Under the pieces are notes generated by a model. The model was not told the DNA's origin. It ran no database searches and saw nothing but the letters and a program-made list of their open reading frames with translations. From JBLHGU01 sp047615875 (GTDB taxonomy: Bacteria; Pseudomonadota; Gammaproteobacteria; Arenicellales; CAJQKF01), in contig JBLHGU010000233.1 in assembly GCA_047615875.1 (NCBI GenBank), positions 1 through 7,984 of the forward strand: DNA of 7,984 bases, read 5' to 3'. Shown in pieces: positions 1-5,725 of the stretch. The position numbers and the translations under genes were made by a program. Numbering within the stretch: the first letter of the stretch is position 1; the number at the start of each line of letters is the position of its first letter.

Positions 1-201
1 TAAATAATCTTCCGGCGACTAATTGGTCACCAAATAAAATAGATATAACAAATCTAAAACTTGTTGATATCAATCTCATTGCAATAAGTAACACTCGCTT
101 GAGGTTGGCGAAAGCCATCATTCAGAATCAGTGATTCAGCTGATCATCATAATTAGAACTATGTTGTAGGCTGCTACGCGTAGAATCCGGTATTTCAGGC
201 G
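1..201. other. AT-rich intergenic region, no gene seen
   Basis: No convincing reading frame or RNA gene is visible past the operon terminator. The stretch contains several short inverted repeats: ttggt-c-accaa near 22-32, ttgatatcaa at 64-73, gaatca-g-tgattc at 125-137 and ctacgcgtag at 174-183. On the minus strand a weak sigma70-like pair (TTGATA, 17 bases, TGTTAT) lies near 45-73 and would fire off the left edge, but this is only a pattern match. The palindromes could be operator sites for a gene beyond the window; this is inference. Confidence 0.4.
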
Positions 202-225
202 AAAAAAAACCGTCAACAATGACGG
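202..225 (-). terminator. Rho-independent terminator after tRNA-Pro
   Basis: On the minus strand a perfect 6-bp stem (CCGTCA / TGACGG) with a four-base TTGT loop at 210-225 is followed directly by eight T residues (complement of 202-209). It starts 12 bases after the CCA end of tRNA-Pro, so it should end the whole operon transcript. The A-run on the other side of the stem (227-231) is shorter, so it might also work weakly for plus-strand transcription. Confidence 0.85.
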
Positions 226-235
226 CTTTTTAGCA

Positions 236-314
<79 letters not shown>

Positions 315-320
315 ATCTGA

Positions 321-686
321 TTAAATTTTTAGTAAATCAGAAACTTCTTCGAGTTCCTTAATAATGTTTTGTATAAATGCGGGGGTAACCGAATCCTCGG
401 AACCACTCCTTTTTGAATCTGAATCCAGCTGAATTCTAGCGCCGCTGATTGTAAACCCCTCGATATATAAAAGCTCGCGTATTTGTCTAATTAGTTGAAC
501 TTCATGGCGTTGGTAATAACGGCGGTTGCCGCGTCGCTTAACCGGTTTTAATTGTGGAAATTCCTGCTCCCAATAGCGTAATACATGGGGCTTAACCGAA
601 CATAACTCACTCACTTCACCAATCGTGAAATAGCGTTTGCCCGGAATTGGCGGTAATTCATTCTGGCCCGGATCCAACATTGTCAT
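321..686 (-). CDS. MerR-family transcriptional regulator, conserved partner of ihfA
   Basis: A 121-residue protein with an N-terminal MerR winged-helix domain at about residues 19-88: YFTIGEVSELCSVKPHVLRY is the helix-turn-helix, and WEQEFPQLKP with GNRRYYQRHEV is the wing and second helix. After a Ser-rich linker (about 88-100) comes a short amphipathic helix (104-120) that could dimerise the protein. It has one cysteine (C29) and no metal-binding cysteine pair, so it is unlikely to be a metal sensor; no effector domain is present. Its ATG lies inside the ihfA stop (ATGA, 4-base overlap), implying translational coupling; a second ATG two codons in is a possible alternative start. Small MerR-like genes at this place after ihfA and before tRNA-Pro are common in Pseudomonas-like genomes, but I know of no established target or ligand. 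Confidence 0.93.
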   Translation of the reverse strand: MTMLDPGQNELPPIPGKRYFTIGEVSELCSVKPHVLRYWEQEFPQLKPVKRRGNRRYYQRHEVQLIRQIRELLYIEGFTISGARIQLDSDSKRSGSEDSVTPAFIQNIIKELEEVSDLLKI

Positions 687-1018
687 AAATCACCGTCCAG
701 ATGGGGATAGTTGTGTGCAATTTCATCCACATTGGATGCCACGTCATCCTTTAGTTTCTGACTTGCTTTAAAAGTAACTACGCGCCTTGCGGACACAGCT
801 ACTTCCTCACCGGTTTTTGGGTTTCTGCCTGGCCGCTGACGTTTGTCGCGAATAGAGAAACCTCCGAAACCGGATAATTTGACGGACCTTCCCTCTTCCA
901 GTGCCTGGCGAATTTTTTCAAAAAACAGCTCAACAAATTCTTTCGCCTCCCGTTTATTTAACCCTACCTCTTCATAAAGAGTTGTGGCTAATTCGGCCTT
1001 TGTAATAGTTGAAGACAT
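683..1018 (-). CDS. ihfA: Integration host factor subunit alpha (IhfA)
   Basis: IHF alpha pairs with IhfB to bind specific DNA sites in the minor groove and bend them by about 160-180 degrees, acting in transcription, replication and recombination. The 111-residue sequence has the HU/IHF fold: an N-terminal helical part (TKAELATTLYEEVGLNKREA, then VELFFEKIRQALE), the turn VKLSGFGGF (about 46-54), and the DNA-binding arm with RPGRNPKTGE at 62-71. P67 is the residue expected to intercalate between base pairs. ARRVVTF favours the alpha subunit over HU. It is about 12 residues longer than the 99-residue E. coli protein, mainly through a C-terminal tail ending in HNYPHLDGDL. The ATG follows an AGGGCG ribosome site; the gene begins 28 bases after pheT, as in other gammaproteobacteria, and overlaps the next gene by 4 bases. 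Confidence 0.98.
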   Translation of the reverse strand: MSSTITKAELATTLYEEVGLNKREAKEFVELFFEKIRQALEEGRSVKLSGFGGFSIRDKRQRPGRNPKTGEEVAVSARRVVTFKASQKLKDDVASNVDEIAHNYPHLDGDL

Positions 1019-1046
1019 CTATAGCGCCCTAAATCGTTTTCTTGTT

Positions 1047-3425
1047 CTATGTCCTAAGTTTACCATTAAGCTTTTTGCCTACTACTAACATTATTTTATC
1101 AGTAGCCTCCTCAATTTCGACGTCTGTTAGATTGCGCGAAGAATCCTGTAACGTCAAGGTGTAAGATAAACTTTTCTTTCCTTTTTCAACGCCTTTGCCG
1201 CGATAGACATCGAACAGCTCCAAGTTTATCAGACGTTTTCCACCGGCTGTTAGAATTGTCTGATGTAATTCCCCTGCTCTTATTTCTTCATCTACCAGTA
1301 TTGATAAATCTCTAGTGGTTGTTGGAAACTTGGAAACAGCAGTGTACTCCGGAACCCGTGATTGTTTTAACCCGTCGAGTTCCATCTCAAACAAGTATAC
1401 AGGCTGATCCATTTCCAGATCATTCTGTAACTTAGGGTGCAGCGCACCAATCCAGCCGACTATGCGATTTTGACGTTTTATCTGCGAGCATTGGCCAGGA
1501 TGTAAAGCGGGATGATTTCCAGCAACAAACTTGAATTCATTTGTGCAGCCAGTTAGACCGATTAATCCTTCCAGATCACCCTTCAGATCAAAAAAATCAA
1601 CCAGTCTGCTATCATTTTGCCAGGTTTGACGGCTAGCAACTCCATAAGTAATCGCAGCTATTTTACTGGGCTCCTGACGTTTACCCTTATTGGTCAAGAA
1701 TACATGGCCACTCTCAAATAGTCTTACACGCCGCTGTTGGCGTCTGATATTGCTATCAAGAGCAGTGAGAAGACCTGGCCATAGTGACGTTCGCATCACC
1801 GACATATTGGCCGCAATCGGGTTGCGCAACAATATGGGTTTGTTTTCTGGATCTATCTGCTTCTGAAGCTCAGGATCGATAAAACTATAAGTAATCGCTT
1901 CACGGTAATCCCGGTCAACAAGATAAGACTTGAGGCGATCTTCAGGTAGAGTATTCTCATAGCCACTGCGAGCACCGGTAGCCGAATTGGGAGCAACTTC
2001 AGGAATGTTGTCATAGCCAAAAATACGTGCAACTTCTTCAATCAGGTCATGTTCTCCCGAGATATCGTATCGATGCGTCGGCGGACGAACTCTCCAGCCT
2101 TTACGCAATTTACGCACGCTCATGCCAAGCTTGGTCAATATCTTCTCAACCCTACGGTCCGCAACGGAAATTCCCAACATGAGATCCAGGCGTTCTCGAC
2201 GTAGGAAAATATCCACAGACTTTGGCAGATCTTTGGAAGACACTTTAGTAAGCACAGGGCCAGGGATACCACCAGCTACGCTAATCAAAAGATCTGTAGC
2301 CCGTTGTATAGCAGATTCCTGCAATACTGGATCAACGCCTCGTTCAAAGCGGTGTGAAGCGTCTGTGTGCATCCCAAGAGCTCTAGCCCGACCGGCTATG
2401 GCGCCTGGTCTGAAACAGGCCGCTTCTAGAAAAATATTCGTTGTATCCCCTGAAATCGCTGTACTCGCACCGCCCATAATACCGGCCAAAGCCACCGGTC
2501 CACTATGATCTGTAATCAGCAAGGTGCCAGGCGCTATTTTAATGTGCGAACCATCAAGCAGATCGAGTTCTTCGCCAGGATGAGAGTGACGTACAATGAT
2601 GCCTTGATCCAGCTTATCAAGATCGAAGGCATGCATAGGCTGACCCAATTCCAGCATCACATAATTAGTTATGTCTACGGCAAGACTGATGGGCCTTGAT
2701 CCGGATTTACGAATTTTTTGCTTAATCCAGTCTGGTGTTTTGGCATTTAAATCGATGCCGGTTATAGCCCGCCCAACAAATCGAGGGCAGTCTTCCGGGA
2801 TCTTGATTTCGATTGGCAAGCCTGTTTTGGATCCAGGCTTAGTAACTTTTAACTTTGGCGGAAAAAAGCGAGTGTTATGTAAAACCGAGATTTCCCGTGC
2901 GATACCTGATACACACAGACAGTCACTTCGATTTGGCGTCAGGTCTACATCAAGCACTGTGTCTTCGAGCAGCAGGTGTTCATTCAGTGATACGCCCAGT
3001 GATGCCGTGCTGTCTAATTCCATTATCCCTGCAGAGTCCTCATCCAGGCCAAGTTCTGACGAAGAGCACAACATGCCTGAAGATACGACATCTCGTATTG
3101 TGGTTTTGGAAATCTTCAGGCCACCAGGCAACTCTGCGCCGATCAGCGCAACTGCTGTGACTAAGTTCTCACGTGCATTGGGTGCGCCACAGACAATTTT
3201 TAGAGCACGACTTCGACCCACATCCATTGTGCAAATTCTGAGTTTGTCCGCTTTAGGATGCGACTCTATCGATCGAATTTTCCCTACGACAATTTTTGGA
3301 GATACGATTGCCGTAGACTCAATTCCACCCACTTCAAGACCTGCCAGAGTTAAAGACTGGGACAATGTTTGAGTGTCTATGTCAGGTCTAACCCACTCTC
3401 GTAACCATAATTCGCTAACTAACAT
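1047..3425 (-). CDS. pheT: Phenylalanine--tRNA ligase beta subunit (PheT)
   Basis: The beta subunit of the alpha2beta2 PheRS, which binds tRNA-Phe and edits mischarged Tyr-tRNA-Phe. At 792 residues it is close to the 795 of E. coli. Domains in order: N-terminal part (SELWLREWV); an OB-fold tRNA-binding domain at about 45-150 (HPKADKLRICTMDVG, IVCGAPNAR, SSGMLCSSSELGL); the B3/B4 editing domain at about 211-385 (RFVGRAI, VDITNYVMLELGQPMHAFD, MGG, HTDASHRFERGVDP); B5 at about 403-472 (RVRPPTHRYDI, EEVARIFGYDNIP); a catalytic-like core at about 490-680 (NPIAANMSVMRTSLWPGLL); and a ferredoxin-fold anticodon-binding domain at about 698-791 (SKFPTTTRDLSILVD). No break or missing domain. The ATG start matches the family and lies 5 bases after the pheS stop, with a weak GAG ribosome site overlapping that stop, so translation is probably coupled to pheS. 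Confidence 0.98.
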   Translation of the reverse strand: MLVSELWLREWVRPDIDTQTLSQSLTLAGLEVGGIESTAIVSPKIVVGKIRSIESHPKADKLRICTMDVGRSRALKIVCGAPNARENLVTAVALIGAELPGGLKISKTTIRDVVSSGMLCSSSELGLDEDSAGIMELDSTASLGVSLNEHLLLEDTVLDVDLTPNRSDCLCVSGIAREISVLHNTRFFPPKLKVTKPGSKTGLPIEIKIPEDCPRFVGRAITGIDLNAKTPDWIKQKIRKSGSRPISLAVDITNYVMLELGQPMHAFDLDKLDQGIIVRHSHPGEELDLLDGSHIKIAPGTLLITDHSGPVALAGIMGGASTAISGDTTNIFLEAACFRPGAIAGRARALGMHTDASHRFERGVDPVLQESAIQRATDLLISVAGGIPGPVLTKVSSKDLPKSVDIFLRRERLDLMLGISVADRRVEKILTKLGMSVRKLRKGWRVRPPTHRYDISGEHDLIEEVARIFGYDNIPEVAPNSATGARSGYENTLPEDRLKSYLVDRDYREAITYSFIDPELQKQIDPENKPILLRNPIAANMSVMRTSLWPGLLTALDSNIRRQQRRVRLFESGHVFLTNKGKRQEPSKIAAITYGVASRQTWQNDSRLVDFFDLKGDLEGLIGLTGCTNEFKFVAGNHPALHPGQCSQIKRQNRIVGWIGALHPKLQNDLEMDQPVYLFEMELDGLKQSRVPEYTAVSKFPTTTRDLSILVDEEIRAGELHQTILTAGGKRLINLELFDVYRGKGVEKGKKSLSYTLTLQDSSRNLTDVEIEEATDKIMLVVGKKLNGKLRT

Positions 3426-3430
3426 TGAAA

Positions 3431-4462
3431 TTACTCAAATTGGGATAGAAAACCAACTTCGTTTTCGAAAAATAAACGTAAATCATCCACCCCATAACGC
3501 AGCATCGTTAGGCGTTCAACGCCCAAACCGAAGGCGTAACCACTGTATTTTTCGTAATCCAGATTCACATGGCGATACACTTCAGGATGAACCATGCCGC
3601 AGCCCAACACTTCAATCCATCCAGTGTGGCTACAAACTCTGCAACCACTACCAGAGCAGAACACGCAACTAATATCAACTTCTGCAGATGGCTCAGTGAA
3701 TGGAAAATAGGAGGGTCGAAATTGAACCTTTAAATCTGTTTCGAAAAATTCTCGCAGAAAGTGGGTTAGCACACCTTTCAAGTGACCAAAATGAATGCCC
3801 TCGCCTACTGCCAGTCCCTCCAGTTGATGGAACATCGGCGTGTGGGTCACATCAGAATCGCAGCGATATACCCGACCCGGAACAATTACCTGTAATGGTG
3901 GTTCATTCTCGAGCATGTAGTGTACTTGTACCGGCGAGGTGTGAGTACGCAAGACTACGTTATCTTCAACATAGAAGGTATCGTGCATGGCTCTGGCAGG
4001 ATGATCTGAAGGTATATTTAGCGCTTCGAAATTATAGAAGTCATCTTCAATTTCCGGGCCCTCGGCAATATCAAAGCCAAGCTTTGAAAATATTTCCTGC
4101 ATGCGATTAATGGTTCGCGTGACAGGATGCAACGATCCAGATTCAGAATTTCGCCCGGGCAATGTTACATCTATGCCTTCAGACAAGAGACGAGTCTCTA
4201 TCGCCTTAGTTTTCAAATCTTCGGAACGACTAGCAATAGCCGCTGAAAGTTTATTTTTCAGGACATTAACAGCCTGCCCAAAGTCTCGACGTTGATCCGA
4301 CGGGAGGGTAGAAATTTGCTTAAGCTGTTCGGTTACTGTGCCTTTTTTGCCGAGAAACTGAACACGTAAATCTTCAAGTTCAGTTGCATTAGATGCCGAC
4401 GCAACTGAACATAGCGACTGCTCTGAAAGCAAGTCCAGATCTTTTACTGCAGAATGATTCAA
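3431..4462 (-). CDS. pheS: Phenylalanine--tRNA ligase alpha subunit (PheS)
   Basis: The catalytic alpha subunit of PheRS, a class II synthetase that activates phenylalanine and charges tRNA-Phe. Class II signatures are intact: HPVTRT at the start of motif 1, FRPSYFPFTEPSAEVD (motif 2 region) and GLGVERLTMLRYGV (motif 3), with THTPMFHQLEGL between. The N-terminal helical arm ends at LGKKG. An insert between AEVD and WIEVLGCG carries four cysteines in C-x2-C-x4-C-x2-C spacing (3632-3667), probably a small zinc knuckle; E. coli lacks it, but related inserts occur in many bacterial PheS. The start is uncertain: no in-frame ATG or GTG exists near the expected place. TTG at 4462 (343 aa) is my choice on family length; TTG at 4489 (352 aa), CTG at 4438 (335 aa) and TTG at 4432 (333 aa) are alternatives, and none has a good ribosome site. 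pheT follows after 5 bases. Confidence 0.95.
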   Translation of the reverse strand: MNHSAVKDLDLLSEQSLCSVASASNATELEDLRVQFLGKKGTVTEQLKQISTLPSDQRRDFGQAVNVLKNKLSAAIASRSEDLKTKAIETRLLSEGIDVTLPGRNSESGSLHPVTRTINRMQEIFSKLGFDIAEGPEIEDDFYNFEALNIPSDHPARAMHDTFYVEDNVVLRTHTSPVQVHYMLENEPPLQVIVPGRVYRCDSDVTHTPMFHQLEGLAVGEGIHFGHLKGVLTHFLREFFETDLKVQFRPSYFPFTEPSAEVDISCVFCSGSGCRVCSHTGWIEVLGCGMVHPEVYRHVNLDYEKYSGYAFGLGVERLTMLRYGVDDLRLFFENEVGFLSQFE

Positions 4463-4563
4463 ATGAATACCGCATGTGACATAAAGCAAATTGCTTTACG
4501 GATGATTCATAGAACATGGGCGGCAAATTGCCGCCCATGTGACCCAGATTAAAAACCTGAGTC
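4454..4563 (-). repeat. Structured rplT-pheS spacer: three hairpins and short repeats
   Basis: On the minus strand three potential hairpins follow the rplT stop. The first pairs GACTCAG with CTGGGTC around a 9-base loop (4541-4563). The second is a perfect 13-bp inverted repeat, acatgggcggcaa / ttgccgcccatgt, with one central base (4514-4540). The third, taaagcaa / ttgcttta, also has one central base (4482-4498). The last two share the 9-base core gcaaattgc, with centres 37 bases apart. GTCACATG (4536-4543 and 4473-4480) and TGAATCAT (4502-4509 and 4454-4461) each occur twice. No hairpin is followed by a real T-run, so none is a standard terminator. In E. coli this place holds the pheST promoter and pheM attenuator; here no Phe-rich leader peptide is visible. 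A regulatory or mRNA-processing role is inference. Confidence 0.6.
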
Positions 4564-4569
4564 AAACCC

Positions 4570-4929
4570 TCAAGCGGCTAAGGCCTCTTTAGCCTGTGTG
4601 GCCAGTGCGCCGAAAGCATCGCTATTATTAACAGCGAGTTCAGCAAGCACCTTGCGATCGATATCGATCTCGGCCTTTTTCAGACCATTCATAAAGCGAC
4701 TGTAAGAAAGTTCATGGAGTCGTGCAGCAGCGTTGATACGTACAATCCACAAAGCGCGGAATTGACGTTTGCGTTGTCGGCGATCGCGATAAGCGTATTG
4801 GCCGGCTTTATCAACTGCCTGAGTGGCGACGCGGTAAACATTCTTGCGGGCACCACGATAGCCTTTGGCTTGATCGAGTACCTTCTTGTGTCGTGCGTGG
4901 GCGGTGACGCCTCTTTTTACCCTTGGCAT
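4570..4929 (-). CDS. rplT: Large ribosomal subunit protein bL20
   Basis: L20 binds 23S rRNA early in 50S assembly, and in E. coli it also represses its own operon by binding the mRNA ahead of rpmI. The 119-residue sequence matches the family along its length (118 in E. coli): the basic rRNA-binding N-terminal extension (RVKRGVTAHARHKK, AKGYRGARKNVYRVA), AGQYAYRDRRQRKRQFRALW, then RINAAARLHELSYSRFMNGL in the globular domain. The ATG is preceded by an AGAGG ribosome site that overlaps the end of rpmI, 9 bases upstream, so the two genes are probably translated together. It is followed by the structured spacer before pheS. Confidence 0.98.
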   Translation of the reverse strand: MPRVKRGVTAHARHKKVLDQAKGYRGARKNVYRVATQAVDKAGQYAYRDRRQRKRQFRALWIVRINAAARLHELSYSRFMNGLKKAEIDIDRKVLAELAVNNSDAFGALATQAKEALAA

Positions 4930-4938
4930 TATAAACCT

Positions 4939-5136
4939 CTAACTATAAGGAAGCATTTGTTTCACAGACGCATGATCTGCTGCATGTACCAGCAACGCAT
5001 GACGTAAGTGTCGTTTTCGCTTAGTCGATTTTTTGGTCAGGATATGATTTAGATATCCTTGAGCCCTTTTAAATCGACCACTGGCCGTCTTTTTAAACCG
5101 CTTGGCCGCGCCGCGGTTGGTCTTAAGTTTTGGCAT
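4939..5136 (-). CDS. rpmI: Large ribosomal subunit protein bL35
   Basis: A small, very basic 65-residue protein of the 50S subunit, the same length as E. coli L35. The family signature is clear: MPKLKTNRGAAKRFKKT at the start and HILTKKSTKRKRHLR in the middle, ending in LPYS like the LPYA of E. coli. The ATG has a good ribosome site (AGAGG, 7 bases upstream). It lies 31 bases after infC and 9 before rplT, the usual infC-rpmI-rplT order. In E. coli L20 blocks rpmI translation through an mRNA pseudoknot formed with infC sequence; I could not establish an equivalent fold here by eye. Confidence 0.98.
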   Translation of the reverse strand: MPKLKTNRGAAKRFKKTASGRFKRAQGYLNHILTKKSTKRKRHLRHALLVHAADHASVKQMLPYS

Positions 5137-5167
5137 TTAGTAACCTCTAAAACCAATTATTAACTTG

Positions 5168-5692
5168 TCAGGTCTTTTTCTTCAGGGGGGCCAATACCAT
5201 GACCATCTGACGACCTTCCATCTTGGGGTACTGCTCTACTACACCACATTCCTTGAGATCCGCCTCAACACGCTTCAACATTTGCATGCCCAATTCCTGA
5301 TGGGCAAGCTCTCTGCCGCGAAAGCGTAGCGTGATCTTGGTTTTATTGCCTTCGTTAAGGAAACTGATCAGGCGGTTTAGTTTGATATTGTAATCACCAA
5401 TATCCGTGCCTGGTCGAAACTTCACTTCCTTAACAACAATCTGCTTTTGCTTCTTGCGAGCCTCCTGACGTTGCTTACTCGCATTGTAAAGAAACTTGCC
5501 ATAGTCCATCACCCGACACACAGGAGGATCGGCATTGGGGGAAATCTCCACCAAGTCCATTCCTACGTTCTCGGCCCGTTCCAAGGCAGCGGCAAGATTC
5601 ACTATGCCGACTTGTTCTCCTTCTTCACCAATAAGACGGAGTGTTTGTGCGGTAATCATGTCGTTTACGCGCTGTTGTTTATCTTTCGCTAT
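5168..5692 (-). CDS. infC: Translation initiation factor IF-3, likely AUA start
   Basis: IF3 binds the 30S subunit, prevents early 50S joining and proofreads start codon and initiator tRNA. The N domain contains VDLVEISPN-like MDLVEISPNADPPVCRVMDYGKF, a Lys-rich linker (ARKKQKQIVVKEVKFRPGTD) and a C domain with KITLRFRGRELAHQELG and EGRQMVMVLAP. The first in-frame ATG (5657-5659) would remove the conserved RVND segment (equivalent to RINGE in E. coli), which is encoded just upstream. Extending the frame reaches an ATA codon (5690-5692) 8 bases after a perfect GGAGG, giving 174 residues beginning (M)AKDKQQRVND; E. coli has 180. E. coli infC starts at AUU and is autoregulated because IF3 rejects non-canonical starts, so an AUA start fits family biology. 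If it is not used, the protein would be 163 residues from the ATG. Confidence 0.96.
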   Translation of the reverse strand: MAKDKQQRVNDMITAQTLRLIGEEGEQVGIVNLAAALERAENVGMDLVEISPNADPPVCRVMDYGKFLYNASKQRQEARKKQKQIVVKEVKFRPGTDIGDYNIKLNRLISFLNEGNKTKITLRFRGRELAHQELGMQMLKRVEADLKECGVVEQYPKMEGRQMVMVLAPLKKKT

Positions 5693-5724
5693 GCTGCTGT
5701 CCTCCGGACAAAAAATTTTGCCAT
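5689..5724 (-). other. Possible 11-codon micro-ORF bridging thrS and infC
   Basis: An ATG one base after the thrS stop opens a frame encoding MAKFFVRRTAA and ending in TAG, whose first two bases are the last two of the infC ATA start (ATAG overlap). It covers the whole spacer, including the infC ribosome site. This arrangement could carry ribosomes from thrS to infC by reinitiation, or could hide the infC ribosome site when translated. A frame this short may well be chance, and I know of no family for the peptide. Confidence 0.2.
5690..5705 (-). promoter_or_regulatory. infC ribosome binding site with AUA start codon
   Basis: Minus strand GGAGG (complement of 5701-5705), an 8-base spacer ACAGCAGC, then ATA (5690-5692) in frame with IF3. 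There is no comparable ribosome site ahead of the downstream ATG at 5657-5659, where the preceding bases are CGCGTAAACGAC. This decides the start and is the probable site of IF3 autoregulation by start-codon discrimination, as known for AUU in E. coli. Confidence 0.8.
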
Positions 5725-5725
5725 G

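Noticed and set aside
1853..2041. Minus-strand 62-codon frame inside pheT
   Set aside because: Out of frame with an intact PheT and without any recognisable sequence feature; not a sign of a frameshift.
2671..3372. Plus-strand 233-codon open frame opposite pheT
   Set aside because: It lies fully antisense to an intact, well-conserved PheT and its Ser/Arg/Pro-rich product resembles no family; it is a mirror effect of pheT codon use.
3700..4110. Plus-strand 136-codon frame opposite pheS
   Set aside because: Antisense to conserved PheS motifs, no ribosome site of note and no recognisable domain.
4496..4510. Mini-frame MNHP ahead of pheS as a PheM-like leader peptide
   Set aside because: It has no Phe codons and no terminator with a T-run follows, so phenylalanine attenuation of the E. 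coli type is not supported.
4560..4565. TTGACT as the -35 box of an internal pheST promoter
   Set aside because: The sequence 16-18 bases downstream (TCACAT and neighbours) is a poor -10 box, so only half a promoter is visible.
4714..5007. Plus-strand frame opposite rplT and rpmI with a hydrophobic stretch
   Set aside because: Antisense to two ribosomal protein genes; the apparent membrane segment comes from the complement of Arg/Ala-rich L20 codons.
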